From Streptosporangium brasiliense (GTDB lineage: Bacteria > Actinomycetota > Actinomycetes > Streptosporangiales > Streptosporangiaceae), in assembly GCF_030811595.1 (NCBI RefSeq), contig NZ_JAUSRB010000001.1, positions 434,001 to 498,000 of the forward strand: DNA of 64,000 nt, read 5' to 3'. Position numbers and translations under genes: made by a program. The notes below the pieces were generated by a model. It was not told the DNA's origin. It was given only the letters and a program-made list of their open reading frames with translations, and did not search any database. Position 1 is the stretch's first letter; each line of letters begins with the position of its first letter. Shown piece after piece: positions 1 to 9,147 of the stretch.

Positions 1-194
1 ACCGTCCTGCGCCATTCGGGCGCGCTCTCGATCGGATGCTCGGCGAAGACCCTCCGCAGCGCCGTACGGCGAGGCCCGGCCTGGACGCCGAGGAAGGGTA
101 TCTCCGACTTCATGTAGGCCCGCATCGCCGGCGCCTTGGCCGGGTCGGCCACCTCGGTGAACGCGCGCCGCACCGCCTCGTGCAGGGTGTCCAT
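1..194 (-). CDS. DNA alkylation repair protein, AlkD-like (partial, N-terminus only)
   Basis: An open frame runs from an ATG at 194 off the left edge of the window, giving about 64 residues. The N-terminus has the pattern typical of the HEAT-repeat DNA alkylation repair family: an acidic helix, then residues reading MRAYMKSEIPFLGVQAGPRR, where the K-x-x-x-P-F/Y-x-G-V core is the family signature. Members of this family excise or bind alkylated bases. The start is only weakly supported, with a GAGGAG about 12 bases upstream. The rest of the gene lies outside the window, so completeness cannot be judged. Confidence 0.72.
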   Translation of the reverse strand, partial: MDTLHEAVRRAFTEVADPAKAPAMRAYMKSEIPFLGVQAGPRRTALRRVFAEHPIESAPEWRRT

Positions 195-311
195 GCCCGC
201 TCGCCACTCCTCGTCCGCACCGTGGGCGGCCCGTCCCGCGCCGGCCGCCGCGCTCGTCGGGCGGGCTCCGCCCGCGCTGTCATGCCCGCCCGTCACTCTC
301 CGTCCGCACCG
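192..311. repeat. Imperfect direct repeat of about 31 bp (192-222 and 281-311)
   Basis: The stretch beginning CATGCCCGCTCGCCACTCC at 192 recurs at 281 as CATGCCCGCCCGTCACTCTCC with a few changes and a one-base shift. The first copy overlaps the start of the alkylation repair gene; the second lies in the gap before kstR2. It looks like a local duplication of a gene 5' end. No function is evident. Confidence 0.5.
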
Positions 312-335
312 CCCGCCGCCGCCCGGCCGGGCGCG

Positions 336-1025
336 TCACGCGCTGTGGCTGCTCCGCTCGCCGGTCGCCAGGCCGTCGAACAGGACCGTGATGTAGTGCT
401 CGGCGAGGCCGGTGGTGTTGAGGCGGCCTCCGGGGCGGAACCAGCGGACCGCCACCCAGATGGTGTCGCGGATCATGCGGTAGGTGAGCTTGGGGTCCAC
501 GTCGGCGCGGAACTGGCCGACGGCCTGGCCGCGCTTGATCTGCTCCACCCACATGCGCTCGACCTCGTCCTCGGCCTTGACCAGGTAGTCGAACCGGTCG
601 CCGGGCAGGGAGCGCAGATAGTTCCAGTCGTTCTGCATGACGGTGATCGCCGCGCGGTGCGGTTCGAGGGTGCTGAACCCGATGCGCACCATCTCTGACA
701 GGATTGCGCGGGGCTCGCCCTCCTGCTCCAGGGCCGCGCGGTAGCGGCCGACGAGGTCGTCGAGGAAGGTGGTCAGCACCTCGTCGACGATCGTCTCCTT
801 GGAGTCGAAGTGGTGGTAGAGGCTCCCGGACAGGATGCCCGCCTCCTCCGCGATCTCGCGGACGGTGGTCGCCTGGAAGCCCTTGCGGGCGAAAAGCTCG
901 GCGGCGAGCTTGACGAGGTGGTCGCGGCGTTCGGAGGCGGAGCCGGATGAGGCCGCGCGCTTCGTCGTGCCCTGGCGCTTGACTGGGGTGGTGGTCGCGC
1001 CGCCGGAGTTCTTTCGCGTGTTCAC
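336..1025 (-). CDS. kstR2: TetR-family repressor of steroid C/D-ring catabolism, KstR2-type
   Basis: A 229-residue TetR protein. After a basic N-terminal tail of about 32 residues comes a helix-turn-helix region containing TTVREIAEEAGILSGSLYHH. The C-terminal half carries RDTIWVAVRWFRPGG, which closely matches remembered mycobacterial KstR2 (Rv3557c). Known KstR2 binds HIP-CoA and releases the cluster for degrading the last two steroid rings. It is divergent from the FadA6-type thiolase, and two KstR2-like boxes lie in the 121-bp gap, so autoregulation is likely. The GTG start at 1025 has GGAGG almost touching it; no better in-frame start is seen, so the exact start is uncertain. Confidence 0.9.
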   Translation of the reverse strand: MNTRKNSGGATTTPVKRQGTTKRAASSGSASERRDHLVKLAAELFARKGFQATTVREIAEEAGILSGSLYHHFDSKETIVDEVLTTFLDDLVGRYRAALEQEGEPRAILSEMVRIGFSTLEPHRAAITVMQNDWNYLRSLPGDRFDYLVKAEDEVERMWVEQIKRGQAVGQFRADVDPKLTYRMIRDTIWVAVRWFRPGGRLNTTGLAEHYITVLFDGLATGERSSHSA

Positions 1026-1045
1026 ACCTCCATTATGAGCCCTTG

Positions 1046-1059
1046 CGCAATCGCTTGTT
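1046..1059. promoter_or_regulatory. Weak KstR2-type box upstream of kstR2
   Basis: CGCAATCGCTTGTT matches the palindromic pattern AnCAAGnnCTTGnT with two mismatches at fixed positions (C for A at position 1, T for G at position 6). It lies 21 bp before the kstR2 start, where a repressor would block its own transcription. Confidence 0.5.
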
Positions 1060-1097
1060 CACCTGAACGCGCCAGCTCATCCAGGTCTTTGTATGTG

Positions 1098-1111
1098 ACC
1101 AAGCGCTTGCT
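1098..1111. promoter_or_regulatory. KstR2-type operator (perfect pattern match) before fadA6
   Basis: ACCAAGCGCTTGCT fits AnCAAGnnCTTGnT at every fixed position. It lies 36 bp upstream of the thiolase start and 73 bp from the kstR2 start, so it can control either gene. The same 14-mer recurs exactly at 42572. Confidence 0.85.
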
Positions 1112-1146
1112 ACCCTTGTCGTCTGCGGACAACGAAGGGACACGCA

Positions 1147-2298
<1,152 letters not shown>

Positions 2299-2324
2299 GA
2301 GAGCATTCGCCCCGGGCGGGCGCC

Positions 2325-2444
2325 CGGCGTGCGGCGGTGAACCAGGTGCGCGGGGAGACGTCCGTCGTCCGGGGTGACGGCCACGGAGGCGACGGAGCGG
2401 TCGATGACGACCATCCGCCGGGCGGGAAGGTCGAGGGCGCGGTG
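2325..2444 (-). pseudogene. Possible relic of a LuxR/TrmB-like regulator C-terminus
   Basis: The minus-strand frame reads LPARRMVVIDRSVASVAVTP, which resembles the 'P-x-x-M-x-I-x-D-R-x-x-A' strand found in the effector region of actinobacterial TrmB/LuxR-type regulators. Neither the helix-turn-helix nor a credible start or stop is attached. If real, it is a short decayed fragment; chance similarity in GC-rich DNA cannot be excluded. Confidence 0.25.
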
Positions 2445-2501
2445 GCGGTGGATCCGCCGGTCCGCCTCGTCGTGGCCGTCGGTCCGCTCGGAAGCGGCGT
2501 C

Positions 2502-2549
2502 GTCGCACGCGCCTTCCGCCGGTAAGTCGCACGCGCCTTCCGCTGGTAA
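2502..2549. repeat. 24-bp tandem repeat, two copies
   Basis: The unit starting GTCGCACGCGCCTTCCGC occupies 2502-2525 and 2526-2549, differing at a single base. It lies within the possible relic region and has no evident function. Confidence 0.75.
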
Positions 2550-2830
2550 TGGGAGAGCGGCCCGGGCGGAGGCGGTGCGGGCCATCTCGGCGTCGGTCCC
2601 GTTCGGTCTGCGCGTGATCAGTCTGGAGACCGCCGGCCGGGGCTCGACGGCGACGACGTCCCCCGGCGGGGCGCTGCTCGGCGTCCGCCGGGGAGGTGAC
2701 GGCCGGTTCCCGCGCGCGGCCGGCGTCCCGGCCCGGACGAGGTCTCGTCCCGGCGGGCTCCCTCCAGCCCCACTGATCACTTTGGTGAGTAAACCTTGAG
2801 TCAAATGCCCATGGTCAGCCCACTAGCAAT

Positions 2831-2845
2831 TAGGAAAGTTTCCTA
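2831..2845. promoter_or_regulatory. Perfect 15-bp palindrome TAGGAAAGTTTCCTA
   Basis: A perfect 7-bp inverted repeat around a central G, in the promoter region 112 bp before the GH3 gene. From memory it resembles operators of ROK-family repressors of amino-sugar or chitosan genes in Streptomyces; that link is unverified. Its place beside a second palindrome suggests dual sugar control. Confidence 0.55.
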
Positions 2846-2866
2846 TTAGATTTACGCCCAAGCCTC

Positions 2867-2880
2867 TGGGAGCGCTCTCT
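2867..2880. promoter_or_regulatory. LacI-family-type operator TGGGAGCGCTCTCT
   Basis: Matches the CebR-style palindrome TGGGAGCGCTCCCA at 12 of 14 positions. Such sites bind LacI-family repressors that control glycoside hydrolases in actinomycetes. It lies 77 bp upstream of the GH3 start. No LacI regulator gene is in the window. Confidence 0.6.
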
Positions 2881-2956
2881 CTCGAGGTGCCACACAATGC
2901 GTTGTCTACGTGTCTTCGGCAGGGGATGCCGGTCGGCCGTCAGGCGAGGAGGGTGC

Positions 2957-4465
2957 ATGAAACGCGGCCCAGAGCTGCTCCGTCTGGCGGACACGGTAGT
3001 TCTTCCGGGGTTCGAGGGGAAGACGCCGCCTGACTGGCTGCGCAGGCGTCTGGCCGACGGCCTGGCCGGAGTGGTGCTCTTCTCCAGGAACATCGCGACC
3101 CTGTCCCAGGTCGCCGAGCTGACGGCCGCGCTCCGCGCGGAGAACCCGCAGGTGATCGTCGGCGTCGACGAGGAGTCGGGGGAGGTCACGCGCCTGGAGG
3201 CCGCGGCCGGCAGCACCCGGCCGGGGAACTTCGCCCTCGGCGTCGTCGACGACACCGAGCTCACCGAGGAGCTCGCCCGGGATCTCGGTCGCGACCTCGC
3301 CGCGGCGGGCGTCAACCTCGACTTCGCCCCTTCGGCGGACGTCAACTCCAACCCGGACAACCCGGTCATCGGCCTGCGTTCCTTCGGCGCCGACCCCGAC
3401 CTGGTCTCCCGGCACACCGCCGCCTGGGTCCGGGGCCTGCAGTCCTCCGGCGTCGCCGCCTGCGCCAAGCACTTCCCCGGGCACGGCGACACCTCCGTCG
3501 ACTCCCACCACGGCGTCCCGCTGGTCGCGGCCACCGCCGAAGAGCTCCACGAGATGGCGCTGCGGCCCTTCCGCGCGGCCATCGCCGAGGGCGTGCGCAC
3601 GGTCATGACCGGCCACCTGCTGGTCCCCGCCTTCGACGCCGCTCTGCCCGCCACGCTCAGCGGCCGGGTGCTGCACGACCTGCTCCGGGTCGAGCTGGGC
3701 TTCGACGGCGTCATCGTCACCGACGGCATCGAGATGGCGGCCGTCTCCGGCCCGTACGGCATCGGCGGCGCCTCGGCGCGGGCCATCGCCGCGGGCGCCG
3801 ACGCGATCTGCGTGGGCGGCGAGCACGCCGACGAGCACACCGCGACCGCGGTCCGTGACGCCATCGTGGACGCCGTGATCGAGGGACGGCTCCCCGAGGA
3901 GCGGCTGGCCGAGGCGGCCCACCGGGTCTGCGAGCTCGCGCTCTGGAGCGTCTCCGCCGCACGGGGGCGCTCCGGGGCCGCCCGCCCCGGCGACGCGGGG
4001 ATCGGCCTGGCCGCCGCCCGGCGGGCCCTGCGGATCACCCGCCGCTCGGCGACCGCGGTCCTCCCGCTGCCCGCCCCGCCCCACGTGGTCGAGCTCGCCC
4101 CGGAGATGAACCTCGCCATCGAGAAGGACACCCCCTGGGGCGTCGGGGAGCCGCTCGGCAAGCTCCTGCCCGGCACCACGGTGACCCGCCTGAACGCCTC
4201 GGCCGCCACCGGCGGCGCGATCGAGGCCGCCCTCGCCGCAGCGGCGGAGCGCCCGCTGGTCACCGTGGTCCGCGACGCCCACCGCCACCCCTGGCAGACC
4301 GACGCCCTCCACCACCTCCTGGCCGCCCGGCCGGACGCCGTGGTGGTCGAGATGGGCCTGCCCGGCCGCTCCGACCTCGGCGCCGTCCACATCGCCACCC
4401 ACGGGGCCGCCCGGGTCTGCGGCCAGGCCGCCGCCGAGCTCCTCGCCGGGGACGCCCAGCTCTGA
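2957..4465 (+). CDS. nagZ: Glycoside hydrolase family 3, beta-N-acetylhexosaminidase (NagZ-type)
   Basis: A 502-residue GH3 enzyme with the NagZ signature KHFPGHGDTSVDSHH at residues 171-185, including the D182-x-H184 acid/base dyad. The nucleophile is D256 in VTDGIEM. A roughly 150-residue C-terminal domain follows, as in Gram-positive NagZ. It likely removes terminal GlcNAc from muropeptides or chito-oligosaccharides. No signal peptide is present, so the enzyme is probably cytoplasmic. The ATG at 2957 follows GAGGAGGG; an earlier ATG at 2897 lacks homologous sequence. Two palindromes upstream point to sugar-responsive repression. It converges on the ClpX gene across a hairpin. Confidence 0.9.
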   Translation: MKRGPELLRLADTVVLPGFEGKTPPDWLRRRLADGLAGVVLFSRNIATLSQVAELTAALRAENPQVIVGVDEESGEVTRLEAAAGSTRPGNFALGVVDDTELTEELARDLGRDLAAAGVNLDFAPSADVNSNPDNPVIGLRSFGADPDLVSRHTAAWVRGLQSSGVAACAKHFPGHGDTSVDSHHGVPLVAATAEELHEMALRPFRAAIAEGVRTVMTGHLLVPAFDAALPATLSGRVLHDLLRVELGFDGVIVTDGIEMAAVSGPYGIGGASARAIAAGADAICVGGEHADEHTATAVRDAIVDAVIEGRLPEERLAEAAHRVCELALWSVSAARGRSGAARPGDAGIGLAAARRALRITRRSATAVLPLPAPPHVVELAPEMNLAIEKDTPWGVGEPLGKLLPGTTVTRLNASAATGGAIEAALAAAAERPLVTVVRDAHRHPWQTDALHHLLAARPDAVVVEMGLPGRSDLGAVHIATHGAARVCGQAAAELLAGDAQL

Positions 4466-4467
4466 CC

Positions 4468-4496
4468 TCCGGTGCCGGACCGCGGCGCCGGAGGCC
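4468..4496. terminator. Hairpin between convergent nagZ and clpX
   Basis: CCTCCGGTGCC pairs with GGCGCCGGAGG across a 7-nt loop, giving an 11-bp stem with one G-U pair. It lies in the 40-bp gap between convergent stop codons and can serve both strands. Confidence 0.65.
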
Positions 4497-4505
4497 GGGG
4501 ACGTC

Positions 4506-5801
4506 TCAGGCGGACTTCTCGGGGCGCTCCCATCCGCGGTCCGGCCGCCCGCGGGGGACCAGGGTCGGGTTGACGTTGCCGAGCACGGTCTCGCGGCTGA
4601 TCACGACGCGGGCCACGTCGTCCCGGCTCGGCACCTCGTACATCACGTTGAGCAGGACCTCTTCGAGGACCGCGCGGGCCGCCCGGGCACCGGTGCGGCG
4701 CAGCAGCGCCTGCTCGGCGATCGCGTCGACGGCGTCCTCGGTGAACTCCAGCTCGACGCCGTCGATCTCGAAGAGCCGCTGATACTGCTTGACCAGCGCG
4801 TTGCGCGGCTCGGTGAGGATCCGCGTCAGCGCCGTCCGGTCCAGCGCCTGGAAGGTCGACACCACCGGGAGGCGGCCGACGAGCTCCGGGATCAGGCCGA
4901 ACCTCAGCAGGTCCGCGGGCATGACCCGGGCGAGGGCGTCCTTCTCGGCTGCCCTGTCCTCGGTGCGGGCCGGGGCGCCGAACCCGGCGCCCCGGTGGCC
5001 GGCCCGCCGCTCGATGATCCTTTCCAGGCCGTCGAACGCGCCGCCGACGATGAACAGCACGTTGCCGGTGTCGATCTGGATGAACTCCTGCTGCGGGTGC
5101 TTACGGCCGCCCTGCGGCGGCACGCTCGCGATCGTGCCCTCCAGGATCTTCAGCAGCGCCTGCTGGACGCCCTCGCCGGAGACGTCACGGGTGATCGACG
5201 GGTTCTCGCTCTTCCGGGCGACCTTGTCGATCTCGTCGATGTAGATGATGCCGGTCTCGGCCTTCGCGATGTCGTAGTCGGCGGCCTGGAGCAGCTTGAG
5301 CAGGATGTTCTCGACGTCCTCCCCGACGTAGCCGGCCTCGGTGAGCGCGGTGGCGTCGGCGGTCGCGAACGGGACGTCGAGCATCCGGGCGAGCGTCTGG
5401 GCGAGGTGGGTCTTGCCGCAGCCGGTCGGGCCGATCAGCAGGATGTTGGACTTGCCGAGCTCGACCGGCTCCTCCTTCGCGGCCTGCCGCCCGCTCCCGC
5501 GGGCCCCCGGCCGGATGCGTTTGTAGTGGTTGTAGACCGCCACCGCGAGTGTCTTCTTCGCGGCGTCCTGCCCGATGACGTACTGATCGAGGAAGTCGTG
5601 GATCTCCCGCGGCTTCGGCGGCTCCCACGGCTCACCCGCGGCGGACTCGGCGAGCTCCTCCTCGATGAGCTCGTTGCAGAGCCCGACGCACTCGTCGCAG
5701 ATGTAGACGCCGGCCGGGCCCGCGATGAGCTTGCGGACCTGCTTCTGGCTCTTGCCGCAGAACGTGCACCTCAGCAGGTTGCCGTCACCGATGCGTGCCA
5801 T
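4506..5801 (-). CDS. clpX: ATP-dependent unfoldase ClpX (solitary paralogue)
   Basis: A 431-residue ClpX. It has a four-Cys zinc finger (C12, C15, C35, C38), Walker A GPTGCGKT at 124-131, Walker B IIYIDE at 185-190, the substrate-gripping pore loop GYVG at 157-160, and a sensor-2 TGARAAR. ClpX unfolds proteins and feeds ClpP. There is no clpP or trigger-factor gene beside it, so it may be an extra copy. The ClpP-docking loop reads AGF at 272-274, where IGF or LGF is usual, so docking may be altered. Start chosen at ATG 5801 behind GAGGAGA; an earlier start adds six unlikely residues. Confidence 0.93.
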   Translation of the reverse strand: MARIGDGNLLRCTFCGKSQKQVRKLIAGPAGVYICDECVGLCNELIEEELAESAAGEPWEPPKPREIHDFLDQYVIGQDAAKKTLAVAVYNHYKRIRPGARGSGRQAAKEEPVELGKSNILLIGPTGCGKTHLAQTLARMLDVPFATADATALTEAGYVGEDVENILLKLLQAADYDIAKAETGIIYIDEIDKVARKSENPSITRDVSGEGVQQALLKILEGTIASVPPQGGRKHPQQEFIQIDTGNVLFIVGGAFDGLERIIERRAGHRGAGFGAPARTEDRAAEKDALARVMPADLLRFGLIPELVGRLPVVSTFQALDRTALTRILTEPRNALVKQYQRLFEIDGVELEFTEDAVDAIAEQALLRRTGARAARAVLEEVLLNVMYEVPSRDDVARVVISRETVLGNVNPTLVPRGRPDRGWERPEKSA

Positions 5802-5917
5802 TCGAGAACGTCTCCTCAACGGTCGTGCGGGCCGGGACCCGGCCGGATCAGGTCGATCTCGGGTGCGCCGCCCGCACCCGGTCCGACGCCGGTCATGGAC
5901 ACCCCAGGCTTCGAATG

Positions 5918-5929
5918 ATCTGATCAGAT
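5918..5929. promoter_or_regulatory. Perfect 12-bp palindrome ATCTGATCAGAT
   Basis: Lies in the divergent gap between clpX and the TetR gene, 70 bp before the TetR start, in an AT-richer stretch. It is a good candidate operator for an autoregulating TetR protein. Confidence 0.5.
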
Positions 5930-5999
5930 GATCCCATCATATAGATGGCGACGATATCTTGGGGCGGAACGGGCGGGCAACGCCGGAACGAGGGGGACG

Positions 6000-7181
6000 A
6001 TGGGCCGGCTCACCAGGGCTGAGACGCAGGAGCGCAACCGCGCCAGGGTGCTGGCCGCCGCCCAGGAGGAGTTCACCGAGCGCGGCTTCCGCGACGCCAA
6101 GATCGACGCGATCGCCGAGCGCGCCGAGCTCACCCGCGGCGCGGTCTACTCCAACTTCCCCGGCAAACGGGCTCTCTACTTCGCCGTCCTGGCCGACCTC
6201 GCCGAGCGCGCGCCGCGGTCGCCGCACCCGGAGCCGGGCCGCACCGCCCGCGAGGCGCTCGGCGCGTTCGCCCGCGCCTGGGTCGCCGGGCTCCCCCTCG
6301 CCACCGACGAACGGCCCGGCCCGGCCCGGCTCGGCTCGGACCTGATGTCCGAGATCCTGGTGGACGGGCGGACCCGGCTGCCGTTCGCGCAGCTGATGAG
6401 GTTCGACGCGATCCTGCTCGGACTGGCCCTGGAGCGGCTGCGCCCGCCCGGGACGCCCGCCGGCCGCCTGGTGCGCGTGGCCGAGTCCGTGCTCACGACC
6501 CTGCACGGCGCGGGGCAGCTGGCCGCCGCCGCGCCCGGCTTTGTCGAGCCCTTCAACGTCATCGGCGTCTGCGAGCAGCTCGCGGACCTCGACCTGGGCG
6601 ACGCGTGGCAGCCCCCGCACCTCCCCTACGTCCCATTGGCGCGGCCCGCCGACGAGCCGTGGTCCCCGCCGCCCGCCGCGGACGTCATCCGCGGCGGACC
6701 CGCGCGGCTGGCCGACGACGGCGTGGTGGCGGTCCTCGGGCTGCACCGGCTCGAGGCCGTCGAGGAGGCGGTGCGGGCCGCGCCGGCCGGAGCCACGGTC
6801 ACCGCCGTCCTGGTCACCGGCGACCCCGCCGAGCTGACGCCGCTGGCCCGGCTGGCCGTCGCCGGCCTCTGCGCCTGCCTGCGCCAGGCCTTCCCGCCCA
6901 CGGCGTGGCCGCCCCTCCAGGTGGTCCACGACGGCTCCGGCGCCCTCGCCGCGGCCGCCGGTGTGCCCGCCGTCAGCGACGGGACCGAGGCCGCCGTCCG
7001 CGTCGAGGCGGGCCGGATCGTCGCCCGGGCCGACGGCCGCGGCGCGTGCCACGCGGCCGCGTCGGCCGGCGGGGCCGTACCGGCCGAAGAGACCCGAAAA
7101 ACGGACATACTTCGTAAAGGCGGGCCCGACCTGGTCACGGACGCGGCAGACGGTCCAGTACGGCGTGCGCCTCGGACATGA
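6000..7181 (+). CDS. TetR-family regulator with an added C-terminal domain
   Basis: A 393-residue protein, about twice the usual TetR length. Residues 1-200 form a standard TetR: the helix-turn-helix includes AIAERAELTRGAVYSNFPGK, followed by a helical ligand domain. After a Pro-rich linker comes roughly 130 residues of alternating strand/helix sequence, including VVHDGSGALAAAAGVP and AAVRVEAGRIVARADGRG, which resemble the C-terminal part of AhpC/redoxin folds. No clear peroxidatic CxxC is seen. The fusion suggests a sensor or redox-linked regulator. ATG 6000 follows GAGGGGG. Its 3' end overlaps the convergent ipdC end by 47 bp. Target unknown. Confidence 0.8.
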   Translation: MGRLTRAETQERNRARVLAAAQEEFTERGFRDAKIDAIAERAELTRGAVYSNFPGKRALYFAVLADLAERAPRSPHPEPGRTAREALGAFARAWVAGLPLATDERPGPARLGSDLMSEILVDGRTRLPFAQLMRFDAILLGLALERLRPPGTPAGRLVRVAESVLTTLHGAGQLAAAAPGFVEPFNVIGVCEQLADLDLGDAWQPPHLPYVPLARPADEPWSPPPAADVIRGGPARLADDGVVAVLGLHRLEAVEEAVRAAPAGATVTAVLVTGDPAELTPLARLAVAGLCACLRQAFPPTAWPPLQVVHDGSGALAAAAGVPAVSDGTEAAVRVEAGRIVARADGRGACHAAASAGGAVPAEETRKTDILRKGGPDLVTDAADGPVRRAPRT

Positions 7182-8241
7182 TCCGGCCGATCAGCTCCGC
7201 GCAGCTCGGCAGATCGTCGATCAGCCCGACGACCTGTCCCGAGGCCATGACGCCCAGGTCCGCGCGCCCGTCCACCATGGCGGCCCGCAGCAGCATCGGG
7301 GTGTTGGCCGCCTGCAGGACCTGGGCCCAGGTCAGGTCGCGGCCGTGTCTCATCCGGCGGCCCTCGCGCACCATCCCGGCCCATGACGTGCCCGACAGCC
7401 TCCTGAACCGGGCTCCGTTGGCGATCGCGCGGAGCAGGCGCAGCCGGGAGCGTTCGAGGGAGTCGACGAAGGGGGTGCGCAGGACGCGGTGCGGGACGCC
7501 GTCCACCCGGGTGGTGACCACGGTGTCGGACATGCCGAGGTAGACCTTCTTCACCTCCTCGCCGACCGGGGAGTCGGAGGTCAGCAGGAAGCGGGTGCCC
7601 ATCGCGATCCCGCACGCGCCGTACGACAGGGCGGCGACCAGCCCGCGTCCGTCGAAGAAGCCGCCCGCCGCGATGACCGGGACGTCCACCGCGTCCACGA
7701 CCTGGGGGAGCAGCACCGTGGTCGGGACGGCCCCGGTGTGCCCGCCGCCCTCGCCGCCCTGCACGATCACCGCGTCCACCCCCCAGGCGGCGACCTTCTC
7801 GGCGTGCCTGCGCGCGCCGACCGAGGGGACCGTCACCACGCCGGCGTCCTTCAGCCGGGCGATGAGCTCCCGCCTGGGCGCCAGCGCGAACGACGCGACC
7901 CGGACGCCCTCGCGGATCATGATGTCGATCCGCTCGCGCGCGTCGTCGGCGTCGGAGCGGATGTTCACCCCGAAGGGCGCGTCGGTCCGCTCCCGGACCG
8001 CCCGGATCGCGGCGGTCATCTGCTCGACCGGCATCGTGGCCGCCGCGATGATCCCCAGGCCGCCCGCGGCGGAGGTGGCGGCGGCCAGCCGGGCGCCGGC
8101 CACGTAGCCCATGCCGGTCTGCACGACGGGATGGCGGCAGCCGACCAGCTCGGTGAGCCGGGTGGTCAGGGTGGGCGCCGCGGGCCCGGCCGGGTCCGCG
8201 GCGCCGCCGGCGGGTACGGCCGGCCCGGGACCGGAGGTCAC
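7135..8241 (-). CDS. ipdC: Nitronate monooxygenase-family flavoprotein, IpdC-type
   Basis: A 368-residue FMN-dependent TIM-barrel protein of the nitronate monooxygenase / 2-nitropropane dioxygenase family, with the motif VQGGEGGGHTG and the phosphate-binding GACGIAMGTRF. In the KstR2 regulon IpdC (Rv3553) acts on the CoA-linked D-ring intermediates before ring opening. Operon order and the GTGA overlap with ipdB (start GTG at 8241) support the IpdC call. The long open frame upstream of 8241 belongs to ipdB in another frame. Its terminus overlaps the convergent TetR gene. Confidence 0.88.
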   Translation of the reverse strand: MTSGPGPAVPAGGAADPAGPAAPTLTTRLTELVGCRHPVVQTGMGYVAGARLAAATSAAGGLGIIAAATMPVEQMTAAIRAVRERTDAPFGVNIRSDADDARERIDIMIREGVRVASFALAPRRELIARLKDAGVVTVPSVGARRHAEKVAAWGVDAVIVQGGEGGGHTGAVPTTVLLPQVVDAVDVPVIAAGGFFDGRGLVAALSYGACGIAMGTRFLLTSDSPVGEEVKKVYLGMSDTVVTTRVDGVPHRVLRTPFVDSLERSRLRLLRAIANGARFRRLSGTSWAGMVREGRRMRHGRDLTWAQVLQAANTPMLLRAAMVDGRADLGVMASGQVVGLIDDLPSCAELIGRIMSEAHAVLDRLPRP

Positions 8242-9083
8242 GCGGGGGCCCCGCGCTCGCGCGGGGAGGCGGCGCCGGGGGGCCCAGGGGCCGCGGCGGC
8301 CGCGGGGGCGCCGGGCGGGCCCGGGTCGGGGACCTCGCGCTCGCGCAGGGAGCCGGGGTCGAGGACCTCGCGGAGGACGCGGAGCTCCTCGCCGGTGGGC
8401 AGGCGGGTCCGGGGGACCGTGTCCGGGACGGCGAGCCGGAAGCCGGTCCGCTCCACGACCTCCGCCACGGTGACGCCCGGGTGGACCGAGGCCAGGCGCA
8501 TCGAGTGGTCGGGGGTGTCGAAGTCCAGCACGGCCAGGTCGGTGACCACCCGGCGCAGGTCGTGGTGGCGGTAGGCGCTGGGTCCCGCCTCGGCCGCGCG
8601 GTCGTGGCCGACGCCGCTGACCATGTCCACCTTCGGCACGAACACCCGGGGCGAGTGCTTGGGGATCCAGTAGCTGGTCGGGCCGCACACGGTGTTGCCC
8701 GGGACGCCGCGCACGCCGAGGAGCTGGGAGCGGGGCCTGGCCCAGTCGCCGATGCAGGAGATGTTGCTGTTGCCGTACCGGTCGAGCTGGCTAGCCCCCA
8801 GCATGACGTGCCGCCTGCCGTTGAGCACCAGCCACAGGTGGTCCCGGAGGGGCAGCCAGCCCTCGACCACCCCGGGCGTCCCGCCCAGCGGCGGCACGTC
8901 CCCGGTCAGCAGGCACGTCCCGTCATGGGTGATCAGGTGGGGCTCGAAGGTGAGCCGGGCCAGCCGGGCGGCCAGCATGGTGATCGCGCCGCCGATGCCG
9001 GCGGCGAGGATCTCCCCGTCCCCCCGGAACGCCTCGGCGCAGGCGACGACGCACACCTCGGCGCGTGTGGCGGTGATCGTCAC
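8238..9083 (-). CDS. ipdB: CoA-transferase-like beta subunit, ring-opening hydrolase IpdB
   Basis: A 281-residue class I CoA-transferase beta-type subunit. IpdAB of mycobacteria and rhodococci opens the final steroid C-ring by a retro-Claisen hydrolysis of COCHEA-CoA. Recognisable IpdB segments include YGNSNISCIGDW and GVPGNTVCGPTSYW. The last roughly 35 residues are a Pro/Ala/Gly-rich tail not expected in the family, possibly disordered. Start is GTG 9083 behind GGGAGGG at 9088-9094. It lies between ipdA (64-bp gap) and ipdC (4-bp overlap). Confidence 0.92.
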   Translation of the reverse strand: MTITATRAEVCVVACAEAFRGDGEILAAGIGGAITMLAARLARLTFEPHLITHDGTCLLTGDVPPLGGTPGVVEGWLPLRDHLWLVLNGRRHVMLGASQLDRYGNSNISCIGDWARPRSQLLGVRGVPGNTVCGPTSYWIPKHSPRVFVPKVDMVSGVGHDRAAEAGPSAYRHHDLRRVVTDLAVLDFDTPDHSMRLASVHPGVTVAEVVERTGFRLAVPDTVPRTRLPTGEELRVLREVLDPGSLREREVPDPGPPGAPAAAAAPGPPGAASPRERGAPA

Positions 9084-9147
9084 GTGTCCCTCCCGGGGGC
9101 CGGTGTCCTGAACTGTCCGGTGCGGCGGCGCCGGAGGGGGCCGGCGC

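Larger units (their letters stand above)
2299..2830. other. Gap without a convincing intact gene
   Basis: About 530 bp between the thiolase and the hexosaminidase promoter. Long open frames here are low-complexity shadows of GC-rich sequence. It holds one possible gene relic on the minus strand (2325-2444) and a 24-bp tandem duplication (2502-2549), described separately. Confidence 0.5.

Noticed and set aside
2906..4402. 498-codon minus-strand frame
   Set aside because: Antisense to nagZ, which has full GH3 motifs.
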